From Hymenobacter edaphi (GTDB lineage: Bacteria > Bacteroidota > Bacteroidia > Cytophagales > Hymenobacteraceae), in the NCBI RefSeq assembly GCF_003258365.1, contig NZ_QHKM01000013.1, forward strand, positions 34,894 through 98,893: a DNA stretch of 64,000 nt. Direction: 5' to 3'. Made by a program: the position numbers and the translations under genes. Below the pieces are notes generated by a model that ran no database searches, had not been told where the DNA came from, and worked only from the letters and a program-made list of their open reading frames with translations. Shown here one piece after another: positions 34,030 to 42,521 of this stretch (the first letter of the stretch is position 1; every line of letters begins with the position of its first letter).

Positions 34030-35436
34030 ATGTCCGAGCACAACATGCAGCCGGTGTATCCTGCCGGCGACAACTCTACTTCTGAATCGCAGCCGGGGCC
34101 CGGTCCTGCTTCTGCTCCCACTACCCCCGCTACGCTTCGCCCCTCGGTAGGGGAGCTGGCCCGCCGGCACTGGCTGCCCCTACTCGTGGGCATCGGCCTG
34201 CTGACGGCGGTGACGCTTTTTTTCTACGCCCGCTCCCTTTCCCAGGAAGTAGCGCAGCAGGCCAGCCCCGTGGCGGCTACCTCTCAAAATTTGGAGCCCA
34301 CGATTGCGCCCGCCACGCCCGAAGCGGCCCCGGCGCCCACGGACGTGCTGGAGCAAAAGCAGGCGGCTGCGCGACAGGCCGGCGTGCAGACTCTGGGCAC
34401 GGTTCCCTCCCCGGACCAATTGGCCGGCGGCATGGCGGTCGATACGGTGGGGCAAGCCGCTTTGCGCCGCCGCACGGCCTTGGCCGCCGCGGAGCGTCAG
34501 GCCCGGGCCGCAGCCAACCGGGCGGCGCTACCGCCCCCTGATTCCACGGAAGTAACAGCAGTGGATGCGCAGACCGGTGCCTACCGGGCCGTGCGCATCC
34601 CGGTGGTGCAGGCCAGCTACCGGGGTAGCAGTGCCAGTGTCGACCCGCGTCGGCGTTTGCGGGCTGCGGCCCGGCCCCGCACGGCGCCCGACGGGGTGCC
34701 CTACGAGCAAAACGACGACGTGCTGGACATGCTCGACGCAGCCCCTGCCGCCTCCCGCGCCTCGTACGAGCAGATGACCGGGCGCCGCTATTTCGACCGG
34801 CGGGCTGCCCTCCGGGCCAGCGGGGCGTCTGGTGCCGCGGCAAACAACGCTTCGGGCTACGATGCCTTTGGCACTATTAAAGCCGGCTATTTCCGGTATG
34901 CCCCCGATAATCAGGCGCAGCTGCTGCCGGACATTTTCTACAAGGCCGTTATCAACGGGGAACAGAAGATTCGGACTGGTTCCGTCGTGCTGTTGCGCCT
35001 CGTCGAGGATGCCGTTATCAGCGGGCAGACCTTTCCTAAGAACCTGGTATTTGCCGGCGTGGCCAGCGTCGAGACCAACCACGTGGCCATCCGCATCTCC
35101 CGGCTGGGCCCTACCCGGGTAACCGCCGACATCTACGACTACCATTACCTGCCGGGGTTGATGATTGACCCGCAGAAGCGCCAGCCGCTGCCCGCGGCTG
35201 ACAATCCCCTCAACGATGCCCGCTCCATCGGTGCCCAGGAAGTGGGCATGGCCATTGACCGCTCGGCCTCGGCGGCTAATTCGGTAGTGGGCGTGGGGGG
35301 CCGGGTGGCGGCCGCGATGGTGGGCCGGGCGTCGACACCCCGCCAGAAGCTGCGCGACGTGCGTCTGCCCGATGGCTACCCCGTGCTCATCACCACGGGC
35401 GCGACGGATGCCGGCGCGCCGACGGCCAGCAATTAA
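34030..35436 (+). CDS. traM: TraM (VirB10-like)
   Basis: 468 residues. One membrane helix near residues 50-70 (WLPLLVGIGLLTAVTLFFYAR), a long disordered Pro/Ala/Arg region, and a C-terminal beta domain (ILTSGSVVLLRL-type: RTGSVVLLRLVEDAVISG, then NLVFAGVASVETNHVAIRIS). This is the Bacteroides TraM layout and spans the envelope. Twelve bp after traN. Confidence 0.82.
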   Translation: MSEHNMQPVYPAGDNSTSESQPGPGPASAPTTPATLRPSVGELARRHWLPLLVGIGLLTAVTLFFYARSLSQEVAQQASPVAATSQNLEPTIAPATPEAAPAPTDVLEQKQAAARQAGVQTLGTVPSPDQLAGGMAVDTVGQAALRRRTALAAAERQARAAANRAALPPPDSTEVTAVDAQTGAYRAVRIPVVQASYRGSSASVDPRRRLRAAARPRTAPDGVPYEQNDDVLDMLDAAPAASRASYEQMTGRRYFDRRAALRASGASGAAANNASGYDAFGTIKAGYFRYAPDNQAQLLPDIFYKAVINGEQKIRTGSVVLLRLVEDAVISGQTFPKNLVFAGVASVETNHVAIRISRLGPTRVTADIYDYHYLPGLMIDPQKRQPLPAADNPLNDARSIGAQEVGMAIDRSASAANSVVGVGGRVAAAMVGRASTPRQKLRDVRLPDGYPVLITTGATDAGAPTASN

Positions 35437-35458
35437 ACCTTACTTTAGCTCTTCAGCC

Positions 35459-36337
35459 ATGAAAAAGGGACTGTTTGTTGTGGTCCTGGCCGTTCTGGCC
35501 GGCACCACTTCCTACTTCGCTTCGGCTCAGATGGTCGTCAACGACCCGCCGCACATGGGCATCCACATCGGCCAGTTTGCCAAGCAGCTCAAGCAATGGG
35601 TCGAGACCGTCAAGAACTACCAGGTCATCAAGGACGCCCGGCAGATTGCCGGTGTCACTCGCGACATCACGGGTCAGGTAAAGCAGTTAACTTCCGAGGG
35701 GCTGGAGCTGCAGCGGCAGATTCAGGCCGACCTGCGCAAGGTGGAATCGGTGAAGGATTTGCGCTACGCCAACCCATTGGAGCTGTTTGGCCGGGCCATG
35801 GCCATGAACACCAGCTCGCAGCCCGACTACATGCCGCCGGTGAACAAGGCCCGGCGCCTGCGCCAGGCACTGCAGGGCCGCACGGAGCAGGACGTGGAAA
35901 CGGTATACCAGGCCTTCTCTGGGTTGGATATCGGCCGCAACGGGGCCCAGTCCTTTACCTACCGTGACTATAAGAACATGCGGGAAGAAGCCTTCGCTTC
36001 GGCGTACGCCTACGAGGAGGTACTCAAGAAAAAGAACGTCGAAACGGCCTTCAACTACCAGAAGATTGCCGACGAGATGACTGCCCAAAGCGTGGAGCTC
36101 ATGGCCACGTTGAAGAACCCGGGCCGCTATTCCATGACCGAGGCCGAGCGCCTGCGCGCCATGGGGCAGGCCAACGACAACATGGTAAAAGCCCTGCAGC
36201 TGCGCCAGGAAGCTGACCGGCTGATTCACGAAGCGGGCAAGCCCGGGCCGGCACGACAGGCGGTGGAAGGCGCTTACCGGGACCAGCTGCTGCAGAATCA
36301 GCTGTTAAAAAGCATTAGTCGCTCGGGAAGGTTCTAG
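35459..36337 (+). CDS. Secreted coiled-coil transfer protein (TraI/DUF4141-like, VirB5-like)
   Basis: 292 residues from ATG 35459, with a signal peptide ending at SAQ (MKKGLFVVVLAVLAGTTSYFASAQ). The mature N-terminus AQMVVNDPPHMGIHIGQFAKQLKQWVETVKNYQ resembles the start of DUF4141/VirB5 proteins. The remainder is long alpha-helix. It would be a periplasmic or pilus-tip component. Last gene of the tra block; followed by a convergent gene at 36399. Confidence 0.65.
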   Translation: MKKGLFVVVLAVLAGTTSYFASAQMVVNDPPHMGIHIGQFAKQLKQWVETVKNYQVIKDARQIAGVTRDITGQVKQLTSEGLELQRQIQADLRKVESVKDLRYANPLELFGRAMAMNTSSQPDYMPPVNKARRLRQALQGRTEQDVETVYQAFSGLDIGRNGAQSFTYRDYKNMREEAFASAYAYEEVLKKKNVETAFNYQKIADEMTAQSVELMATLKNPGRYSMTEAERLRAMGQANDNMVKALQLRQEADRLIHEAGKPGPARQAVEGAYRDQLLQNQLLKSISRSGRF

Positions 36338-36398
36338 CGACAATTCTGAATCGGGCCACTTAGGCAACAGCCCGCTCAATCTCCCGTCTCGTCCCAGC

Positions 36399-37172
36399 TT
36401 ACTCGACCACCTCAAGGCCCAGTAGCTTCCGCACCCCGTTGTACAAGCGACGAATACGGGAGTTCCGGTAGCAGTCCTGGCAGTGGCTGAAGTTCCACAA
36501 GCAGTCCACCGTATCCGTGAACATGTGGAAAAGTAAGCCCACAGCGACAATTTGCGTTGCCGGCCACAGGAGCAGCAGCGCATACACCGGTATGATATGA
36601 AAGGAGTGCAGCGGATGGTACCCCACGCTGCAGCGCAACGGGTCGAAGATGGGTTTTGCCAGCAGGTGGTCCAGGTCAATGGCCATTGTGGCCAACATAA
36701 CCAGGTAAGCGGTCTGCCACACCAAGGGAAAAAACACCAGCGCCAACACGAGCGGAAAAACAAAGTGCAGGCCATAATGGACCAGCGTTTGGGCGCTAAA
36801 GAGCTTGGGGGAGGCAAACTGGCCGGGCCCGGGCGGGGCCATCGGCCGGATGGCGCTGCTTGCGGTATCTGTGGGCGTTGCTTTAGCCTGCCTGCTGCCC
36901 GGCCCGACTGCCGGTTCCTTCTTCTCCTTGGCCACGCGGTCCTGCGTGCCGGAGGACGTAGCGCGTTCTTCCGCCTTTACCCGCCCCTGCTGGGTAGTGG
37001 GCTGCTCCCGGGCAGGGGTGACTGCCGCTGTATCTCCGCGCTGGGCCTGTGGCGGGTGGTGGTACCCGGGGGCGGCCGAAAACTTAGGGACGACAGCCGA
37101 TGACCGGCAACCGGCTAAGACCACACCGGTTGCTAAGACGAGAATAAGGTGGAAAGCAGGTAGTGCGAGCAT
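36399..37172 (-). CDS. Lipobox-bearing protein fused to a DUF6122 membrane domain
   Basis: 257 residues from ATG 37172. The first 22 residues are a lipoprotein signal (LILVLATGVVLAGC), then about 100 disordered residues rich in Pro, Lys and Glu. The last 130 residues are a four-helix DUF6122 domain (AIDLDHLLAKPIFDPLRCSVGYHPLHSFHIIPVYALLLL, then GLLFHMFTDTVDCLWNFSHCQDC). A second, stand-alone DUF6122 protein is encoded at 51830. It is the outer-flank gene of the copper island. The combination of a lipid anchor and an integral membrane domain is odd. Confidence 0.72.
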   Translation of the reverse strand: MLALPAFHLILVLATGVVLAGCRSSAVVPKFSAAPGYHHPPQAQRGDTAAVTPAREQPTTQQGRVKAEERATSSGTQDRVAKEKKEPAVGPGSRQAKATPTDTASSAIRPMAPPGPGQFASPKLFSAQTLVHYGLHFVFPLVLALVFFPLVWQTAYLVMLATMAIDLDHLLAKPIFDPLRCSVGYHPLHSFHIIPVYALLLLWPATQIVAVGLLFHMFTDTVDCLWNFSHCQDCYRNSRIRRLYNGVRKLLGLEVVE

Positions 37173-37275
37173 GGGGGTTGTTAGGGCCACGTAGCGGGCG
37201 ACGGTGGCCACCTCGGCCGGTAGCGGACTCAGGCCGCCGGATAGTGCTCTTGGCCACCCACCGTACCCCAAAAGC

Positions 37276-37306
37276 AAAAAGGCAGCTCCGCGAGAGCTGC
37301 CTTTTT
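37276..37306 (-). terminator. Intrinsic terminator after the DUF305 gene
   Basis: Perfect 13-bp stem AAAAAGGCAGCTC/GAGCTGCCTTTTT with a 5-base loop, symmetric A and T tracts, 17 bp after the DUF305 stop. May act in both directions. Confidence 0.88.
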
Positions 37307-37323
37307 TGTGGCTAATCCAAGAC

Positions 37324-37938
37324 CTAGCGGTTGCGCGTGAGCCAGTTCTGCAGGACACCAATCTCCTGGCGCTGGTCGGCGATGATGGCCTGCGCCAGCT
37401 GGCGCATCGTGGCGTTGCGGCCGTGCTGGAGCAACGCCTCCGAGTTGTCGATGGCCGCCTGGTGGTGGTCAATCATCATCTGGGCGTAGTCCACGTCGGT
37501 GCGCATGGTCATGGTGCGCGCGTTGCTCGCGGCCATCATGCGGTCCATGTTGGTTTTCTGAATTTGGTTGAACTGCGGTACCAGCGGCTGCGTGGGCTGG
37601 TGGCTGCTCAGGAACGAGTTGAACTGCGTGATTTCGGCGCGTTGCTTGGTGATGACGTCCTGAGCGATGGTTTTCATTTCCTGGTTGCTGCCCGCGCGGA
37701 GTTCTTCCTCGCTCATCTTGATGGCCGCGTCGTGGTGCAGCACCATCTGGGCGGCAAAGTCGTGGTCGGGGTCCTGGGTCTTGGCCTGCGCGTCCATCTG
37801 CGTCATCATGTCCATCATGATTTTCATCAGCGGAGTGTCGTGCTTCATGTCGTCCATGTCGTGGTCCTTTTTACAGGCCGAAAACAAGGAAACCAGCACA
37901 AGCAGGGAGTAAATGGGCAAGCGGAATAAGCGGTTCAT
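37324..37938 (-). CDS. DUF305 lipoprotein
   Basis: 204 residues with a lipobox (LVSLFSAC). Two DUF305 halves are visible, each with paired histidines: DHDFAAQMVLHHDAAIKMSEEE and VDYAQMMIDHHQAAIDNSEALL. The N-terminus after the lipid Cys is Asp/His/Met-rich (DHDMDDMKHD). DUF305 proteins are periplasmic metal-binding proteins often linked to copper resistance. GTG 37944 could also start it. A copy of the copper-island motif lies 82 bp upstream, and a second DUF305 gene is at 43532. Confidence 0.85.
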   Translation of the reverse strand: MNRLFRLPIYSLLVLVSLFSACKKDHDMDDMKHDTPLMKIMMDMMTQMDAQAKTQDPDHDFAAQMVLHHDAAIKMSEEELRAGSNQEMKTIAQDVITKQRAEITQFNSFLSSHQPTQPLVPQFNQIQKTNMDRMMAASNARTMTMRTDVDYAQMMIDHHQAAIDNSEALLQHGRNATMRQLAQAIIADQRQEIGVLQNWLTRNR

Positions 37939-38019
37939 GCGCACGGTCGATGGGGTCTGATGGTAAGCAATATAAACGCCCTGGCTACCCGCCCGGTTTT
38001 TACACCGTTGGCCTTTTTG

Positions 38020-38032
38020 CTTGCATAATTTC
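38020..38032 (-). promoter_or_regulatory. Copper-island operator motif upstream of DUF305
   Basis: Minus strand reads GAAATTATGCAAG, 82 bp before the DUF305 start. It matches the 13-bp motif repeated upstream of other copper genes (see 41444, 52758, 54059, 54768). The -7 element downstream is weak here (TTATATTG or TATATTGC, 44-45 bp away). Confidence 0.6.
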
Positions 38033-38037
38033 CGAGG

Positions 38038-38670
38038 CTACAGCAGCGAGTCCAGGCTGCGCCGGGCATGGCTGGCGGGTCCGAGCCGTTGAAATTCCGA
38101 GGGCGTCAGGCCCGTCACCTGCCCAAACTGCCGCGAGAGGTGGGCCGGGGAGCTGTAGCCCAGCTGCCCCGCCACCTGGGCAATGGTCAGCTCGCCGTAG
38201 CCGATGAGCTCCTTGGCGCGCTCCACCTTCTGGCGGATGATGAACTTCTCGATGGTCAGGCCTTCCTCGGAGGAGAACAGGTGCGACAGGTAATGGTAGT
38301 CGCGCCCCAGGTGCTGAACCAGGTAATCCGAGTAGGTGAGCAGGCGGGGGCCGGGCTCGGGATAATGAATGAGCGTCACCAGCAGGGTCTTAATCTGCTC
38401 CACGAGTTGGGCCCGCGGGTCTTCGAGCAGGGCGAAGCCCGCCGCCAGCAGGGTGTTACGCACGGGCTCCAGGTCCGGCGCCTGGCCGTCCGCAGTGGTC
38501 ACGTCGGCCTCGCCCAGCACCACGCGCTGCACCTGCAAACCCAGGGCCGTCAGGTCTTCCGTCACCACCCGGATGCACTGGGGGCAGACCATGTTCTTAA
38601 TCAGCAGCCGGTGGGTGCCGGGGGCAGGCAGCGTGAAGCCGGAGCGGAGTTGGGAGTTCATGAGCGGCAT
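38038..38670 (-). CDS. HMA-AraC family metal-responsive regulator
   Basis: 210 residues. The N-terminal 90 residues are HMA-like with a proper metal-binding pair, LLIKNMVCPQCIRVV (Cys29, Cys32). The C-terminal 110 residues are an AraC/XylS DNA-binding domain with two HTHs (HLGRDYHYLSHLFSSEEG; LTIAQVAGQLGYSSPAHLSRQFGQVTGLTPSEFQ). Cu(I) binding to the HMA part should control DNA binding. It is the third gene of the copA-cupredoxin-regulator operon and starts directly after the cupredoxin stop. Second copy at 52154. Confidence 0.82.
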   Translation of the reverse strand: MPLMNSQLRSGFTLPAPGTHRLLIKNMVCPQCIRVVTEDLTALGLQVQRVVLGEADVTTADGQAPDLEPVRNTLLAAGFALLEDPRAQLVEQIKTLLVTLIHYPEPGPRLLTYSDYLVQHLGRDYHYLSHLFSSEEGLTIEKFIIRQKVERAKELIGYGELTIAQVAGQLGYSSPAHLSRQFGQVTGLTPSEFQRLGPASHARRSLDSLL

Positions 38671-39048
38671 CTATTTTACGACCAGGCTACCGCGCAGCAT
38701 GCCCATGCCGCAGGTAAACGTAAAGGTACCGGCCTGCTGGGGCAGCAGCTCCACCAGCGTCGTCTTGAAAGCCGGCAGGTCGCGGCGGATGCTGAAGTCG
38801 GGCATGAGCAGTTCCTCCGAGCATGAGTTCTCCTCGTCCCGGTAAAAGCTCAGCTGCACGGGCTTGCCGCGCTCCACTTCGATGACGTCGGGGGAATAGC
38901 CGCCCTTGACGGTGATGTCCACTTCCTGCACGCCGCTGGAGGTAGAAACGGCCGCAGCCGTCTGGCGGGCGGAAAAGAAGAAGTACCAGATGACAAAAGC
39001 CGATAGGGCCAGGCCCGTCAGCGTCACGATGATTTCGGTGGTATCCAT
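38671..39048 (-). CDS. Membrane-anchored cupredoxin-like protein
   Basis: 125 residues. One N-terminal membrane helix (VTLTGLALSAFVIWYFFFSA), then a cupredoxin-fold domain (VDITVKGGYSPDVIEVERGKPVQLSFYRDEENSCSEELLMPDF, ending in PQQAGTFTFTCGMGMLRGSLVV). The Cys in ENSCSEE and the C-x-M-x-M (TCGMGM) offer the copper ligands. Probably a periplasmic copper carrier that works with CopA. Sits between copA and the regulator with almost no gaps. Confidence 0.82.
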   Translation of the reverse strand: MDTTEIIVTLTGLALSAFVIWYFFFSARQTAAAVSTSSGVQEVDITVKGGYSPDVIEVERGKPVQLSFYRDEENSCSEELLMPDFSIRRDLPAFKTTLVELLPQQAGTFTFTCGMGMLRGSLVVK

Positions 39049-39051
39049 GGC

Positions 39052-41325
39052 TTAGTTCTTAGCGGGGGAGAAGCTGCGCAGGCGCAGCGAGTTGGTGAGC
39101 ACCGACACCGAGCTCAGGGCCATGGCCCCGGCCGCGAGCATGGGCGAGAGCAAAATACCGAAGAAGGGGTAGAGCAGCCCCGCCGCCACCGGAATGCCCA
39201 GCGTGTTGTAGATGAAGGCGAAGAACAGGTTCTGCTTGATGGTGCGGATGGTCTGGCGCGAGAGCTCAATGGCCGTGACCACGCCCTGCAAGTCCGAGCG
39301 CATGAGCGTGATGCCGGCCGCCTCCATGGCCACGTCGGTGCCGCCGCCCATGGCCAGCCCGATGTCGGCCTGGGCCAGGGCCGGCGCGTCGTTGATGCCG
39401 TCGCCCACCATGGCCACGATGCGCCCTTCGGTCTGCAGCTCCTTGACTTTACCGGCCTTGCCACTGGGCAGCACCTCGGCGAAGTAGCGCTTGATGCCCA
39501 CCTGCGCGGCTACCTGGGCCGCCGTCTGGGGGTTGTCGCCCGTCATCATCACCACCTCGATGCCCATGGCCTGCAGGCGTTTGATGGCGGCGGCCGACGT
39601 CTCGCGCACGGTGTCGGCCACGCCGACGAGGCCCACGGCCTGCTGGTCAACGGCGACATACAGTACGGTCTTGGCCTGGGCCAGCAACTCATCGGCCTGC
39701 CGGCGTACAGCCGGCGAAAGGCTGATACCCGCCTCATCCAGCAGGCGGAAGTTGCCGATGAGCACGGCCTGCCCGTTCACCGATGCCTGCGCTCCTTTGC
39801 CCTCGATGGCCTGAAAACCGGTGGCCGGAATGGCCGGGGCCTGCTGGGCATCGGCGTAGCGCACCACGGCTTCGGCCAGCGGGTGCTCGCTCTGCCGCTC
39901 CACGGCGGCCACTACCTGCAGCAGTTGGGCCGCGTCCTGTCCCTCGGCGGGCACAAAGTCCGTCACGGCCGGTTCGCCGCGGGTGATGGTGCCGGTCTTG
40001 TCGAGCAGCACGGTATTTACCTGGTGGGCTTTTTCCAGGGCCTCGGCGTTGCGAATCAGCACGCCGTGCTCGGCGCCCTTGCCGGTGCTGACCATGATAG
40101 CCGTGGGCGTGGCCAAACCTAAAGCACAAGGACAAGCAATGATGAGCACGGCCACGAAGTTGACCAAGGCCAGCGGCAGGCGGGCTTCCACGGGGGCCAG
40201 GTCAAACCAGAGCACGAACGTGAGAATGGCAATGACCACCACCGTGGGCACGAAGATGGCGCTGACCTTATCGGCCAGCCGCTGGATGGGGGCACGGCTG
40301 CCCTGGGCGTCTTCCACCAGCTTCACAATCTGCGAGAGCATGGTATCAGCCCCCACCTTGGTCACCCGGAAGCGGAAAGAGCCCGTCTTGTTGAGCGTGG
40401 CGCCGAATACCGGGTCCCCGGTCTTCTTTTCCACCGGCAGGCTTTCGCCCGTGAGCATGGCCTCGTCCACGGCAGAAGTACCTTCTTCAATAACGCCGTC
40501 GGTGGCCACTTTTTCGCCGGGGCGCACCACGACAAGGTCGCCCAGCTGCACCTGCTCGATGGGCACGTCCACCTCCTGGCCGTCGGGCCGCACCACTCGG
40601 GCCGTTTTGGCCTGCAAGCCCATCAGCGCCTTGATAGCGGCCGAGGTTTGCGTCTTGGCCCGCAGCTCCAGCACCTTGCCCAGCAGAATCAGGGCAATGA
40701 TGGTGGCCGTCGTATCATAGTACACCTCGGGCATGAGGCCCCGGCGCATAAACCAGCCCGGCACCACGGTGGCCGCCAGGCTGTACAGAAAGGCAGCCCC
40801 GGTGCCCACGGCAATCAGCGTGTCCATGTTGGCGGCGCGGTGCTTGAAGCCGTTCCAGGCCGAGGTAAAGAATTCGCGCCCACTGTAGAGCAGCACCGGC
40901 AGGGTGAGCACCAAGAGGCCGTAGTTCAGCCACTGCATGTTGACGCGCGCCATCATCGCGGGCCAGAGCATGAGCATGCTCAGGGGCATGATGAGTATGG
41001 CCAGCACCGTGGCTACCCAGAAGCGGCGCTTGAGCTTGACGTAGGCGAGGGCCTTTTGCTGGTCAATTTCCGCCTGCCGGTCGGCGGCGCTGGTGTCTGG
41101 CGCGCGCTCGGTTACGCCGTAGCCAGCCTTGACCACGGCCTCTTTTAAGGTAGCCGGAGTGGCCTGGGCGGGCAGGTATTCAATCGTCGCTTTTTCGGTA
41201 GCGAAGTTGACCATGGCCCGCTGCACGCCGGGCGTGCGGGTCAGGGACTTCTCAACGAAGGACGCGCACGAGGCGCAGGTCATGCCTTCGATGTCGAGGG
41301 TTTCGGTCTTGGTCGTTGGTTCCAT
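39052..41325 (-). CDS. copA: Copper-exporting P1B-type ATPase
   Basis: 757 residues from ATG 41325. One N-terminal HMA domain with GMTCASC (14-20), TGES at 292-295, the copper-site CPC at 398-400 in the sixth helix, phosphorylation motif DKTGT at 442-446, then [15 protein letters not shown] and [10 protein letters not shown]. This is a PIB-1 Cu(I) exporter. It starts the copA-cupredoxin-HMA-AraC operon and lies divergent from the gene at 41704. Confidence 0.96.
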   Translation of the reverse strand: MEPTTKTETLDIEGMTCASCASFVEKSLTRTPGVQRAMVNFATEKATIEYLPAQATPATLKEAVVKAGYGVTERAPDTSAADRQAEIDQQKALAYVKLKRRFWVATVLAILIMPLSMLMLWPAMMARVNMQWLNYGLLVLTLPVLLYSGREFFTSAWNGFKHRAANMDTLIAVGTGAAFLYSLAATVVPGWFMRRGLMPEVYYDTTATIIALILLGKVLELRAKTQTSAAIKALMGLQAKTARVVRPDGQEVDVPIEQVQLGDLVVVRPGEKVATDGVIEEGTSAVDEAMLTGESLPVEKKTGDPVFGATLNKTGSFRFRVTKVGADTMLSQIVKLVEDAQGSRAPIQRLADKVSAIFVPTVVVIAILTFVLWFDLAPVEARLPLALVNFVAVLIIACPCALGLATPTAIMVSTGKGAEHGVLIRNAEALEKAHQVNTVLLDKTGTITRGEPAVTDFVPAEGQDAAQLLQVVAAVERQSEHPLAEAVVRYADAQQAPAIPATGFQAIEGKGAQASVNGQAVLIGNFRLLDEAGISLSPAVRRQADELLAQAKTVLYVAVDQQAVGLVGVADTVRETSAAAIKRLQAMGIEVVMMTGDNPQTAAQVAAQVGIKRYFAEVLPSGKAGKVKELQTEGRIVAMVGDGINDAPALAQADIGLAMGGGTDVAMEAAGITLMRSDLQGVVTAIELSRQTIRTIKQNLFFAFIYNTLGIPVAAGLLYPFFGILLSPMLAAGAMALSSVSVLTNSLRLRSFSPAKN

Positions 41326-41393
41326 AGAAATAAGCAGCCTATTGCTGCATTGGGCCGGGAAACCCAAGGCTCCCTAGGCTAGAAAGTACAGTA

Positions 41394-41401
41394 CAAAGGA
41401 A
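41394..41401 (-). promoter_or_regulatory. -7 element of the copA operon
   Basis: Minus strand TTCCTTTG, 7/8 match to TAnnTTTG, 69 bp upstream of the copA start and 42 bp from the motif at 41444. Confidence 0.55.
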
Positions 41402-41443
41402 CGGCGCCCCCGCGGCGGGGTTAGTACGGAATCTCACCCGAAA

Positions 41444-41456
41444 CTTGCATAATTTG
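41444..41456 (-). promoter_or_regulatory. Copper-island operator motif upstream of copA
   Basis: Minus strand CAAATTATGCAAG, with 42 bp between it and the copA -7 box. Spacing and orientation match the motifs at 52758, 53273, 54059 and 54768. Confidence 0.72.
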
Positions 41457-41499
41457 CACGTTGCAGGTGGACAAGGGATTTACATAATCCGGCCGAAGG

Positions 41500-41512
41500 C
41501 TTGCATAATTTT
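41500..41512 (-). promoter_or_regulatory. Second copy of the copper-island motif upstream of copA
   Basis: Minus strand reads AAAATTATGCAAG, 56 bp upstream of the copy at 41444 and in the same orientation. It is too far from the -7 box to act alone; it could be a secondary AraC-type half-site for looping. A degenerate copy (ACATAATCC) lies between them. Confidence 0.5.
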
Positions 41513-41676
41513 GCGCTGCTTGCCGGGGGCTTTTTTCCCTGACTGCCGCCTAAAACAGCCTGATGGCCATTTGCGGTCCTTTTTCGCAGGTTAAGCGGCC
41601 ACCCACAGGAACGGCCCGGAAACTCTTTATTTAGAAATGGGGTAGATAAGCGGTACCGCCTTTTCGTGGAGAAGTC

Positions 41677-41684
41677 TACTTTTG
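41677..41684 (+). promoter_or_regulatory. -7 element for the gene at 41704
   Basis: TACTTTTG, exact match, 19 bp before the ATG. No 13-bp motif is found at 41 bp upstream, so this gene is not an obvious member of the motif regulon. Confidence 0.55.
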
Positions 41685-41703
41685 CGGTTGCTTAGCGCCT
41701 GTC

Positions 41704-42186
41704 ATGTTCCGTAGCCTGTCCCCTTTCCGCCGTTTGCTGGCGACGAGCTTCCTGCTCGTCTTCGTCAACGTGTTCGTGGGCCAGTGCTACTGCGCCACGC
41801 TTAACCCAGTGCAAGCGGCCCCGGTGGCCAAGGTCACCCCGCCGCAGAAGCCTTCACACCCTGGCTGCCACGGTCACGACAATGCCACGGCAAAGCAGCA
41901 ACCCACCAAGACCAAGCAGGACCATGCCCAGCACAACTCCAAGCCCGCGGGCAAGGATGACTGCTGCCAGGACAACTCGGCTGCTATCCTTAAGTCGCTC
42001 ACCACGCCGGCTGAAAAGCAGCTGATGACGTCTGCGCCGGCTTTGCTGCCGGCCAGCAGCGACTTCTTTTTCCGGCCCGCTGCCGGACAGTGGGACCGCA
42101 CCCACTCGGTCGTTCTGGTGCTCCGCGAGCACCTGCCCCCCAAAATACCCGACATCCGCATCTTTATTCAGTCCCTGACGGTCTGA
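41704..42186 (+). CDS. His/Cys-rich periplasmic protein
   Basis: 160 residues with an N-terminal hydrophobic stretch (LLATSFLLVFVNVFVG) and a Cys pair at its end (CYCAT). Residues 55-95 are His- and Cys-rich (HPGCHGHD, QDHAQHN, DDCCQDN). The C-terminal part has no recognised motif. Likely a metal-binding or sensing protein, possibly a lipoprotein. Starts the plus-strand copper-binding group; followed by a strong terminator. Confidence 0.6.
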   Translation: MFRSLSPFRRLLATSFLLVFVNVFVGQCYCATLNPVQAAPVAKVTPPQKPSHPGCHGHDNATAKQQPTKTKQDHAQHNSKPAGKDDCCQDNSAAILKSLTTPAEKQLMTSAPALLPASSDFFFRPAAGQWDRTHSVVLVLREHLPPKIPDIRIFIQSLTV

Positions 42187-42201
42187 TTGATTTGACGCGC
42201 C

Positions 42202-42247
42202 CAAGGCTCGCCCTGGCATAGCTCTGCTATGTCCGGGGCGGGCCTTT
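42202..42247 (+). terminator. Hairpin terminator after the His/Cys-rich gene
   Basis: Long stem AAGGC-T-CGCCC pairing with GGGCG-GGCCTT, topped by an inner stem GGCATAG/CTATGTC, ending in TTTG. 15 bp after the stop codon. Confidence 0.65.
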
Positions 42248-42321
42248 GCATTGTCGTGTCCGCCCGGCGCTTAGCTGCCCCCTCCCTCCTTCATCTTCCT
42301 GGTTTTTACCCTCGCCTGACA

Positions 42322-42453
42322 ATGAAAAGTTGTTGCGAAGAAGCCGGCGCACCCGCCCCCCAAGGCCCGGTTCGCCGCCTGCTGTCCTACCTGCTCTACG
42401 CCGCGGTAGCTGCCGGGCTGGGCTTCGTGCTCTGGCAGCAGTGGCAGGCCTAG
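42322..42453 (+). CDS. 43-residue single-TM Cys protein
   Basis: Starts at ATG 42322 and ends at TAG 42451-42453. The first residues hold a Cys pair (MKSCCEEAG) followed by a single membrane helix (LLYAAVAAGLGFVLWQQW). The gene lies alone between a terminator and the heavy-metal lipoprotein gene. Its coding bias matches the neighbours. A Cys pair at the cytoplasmic face of a one-helix protein suggests a small metal-binding membrane protein; family unknown. Confidence 0.5.
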   Translation: MKSCCEEAGAPAPQGPVRRLLSYLLYAAVAAGLGFVLWQQWQA

Positions 42454-42521
42454 CCGCCCGGCAGCAGCGCCCCGGACTACTGGATATAGTCTCCCCATCT
42501 GTTCAACCCCATTCCCCTTTT

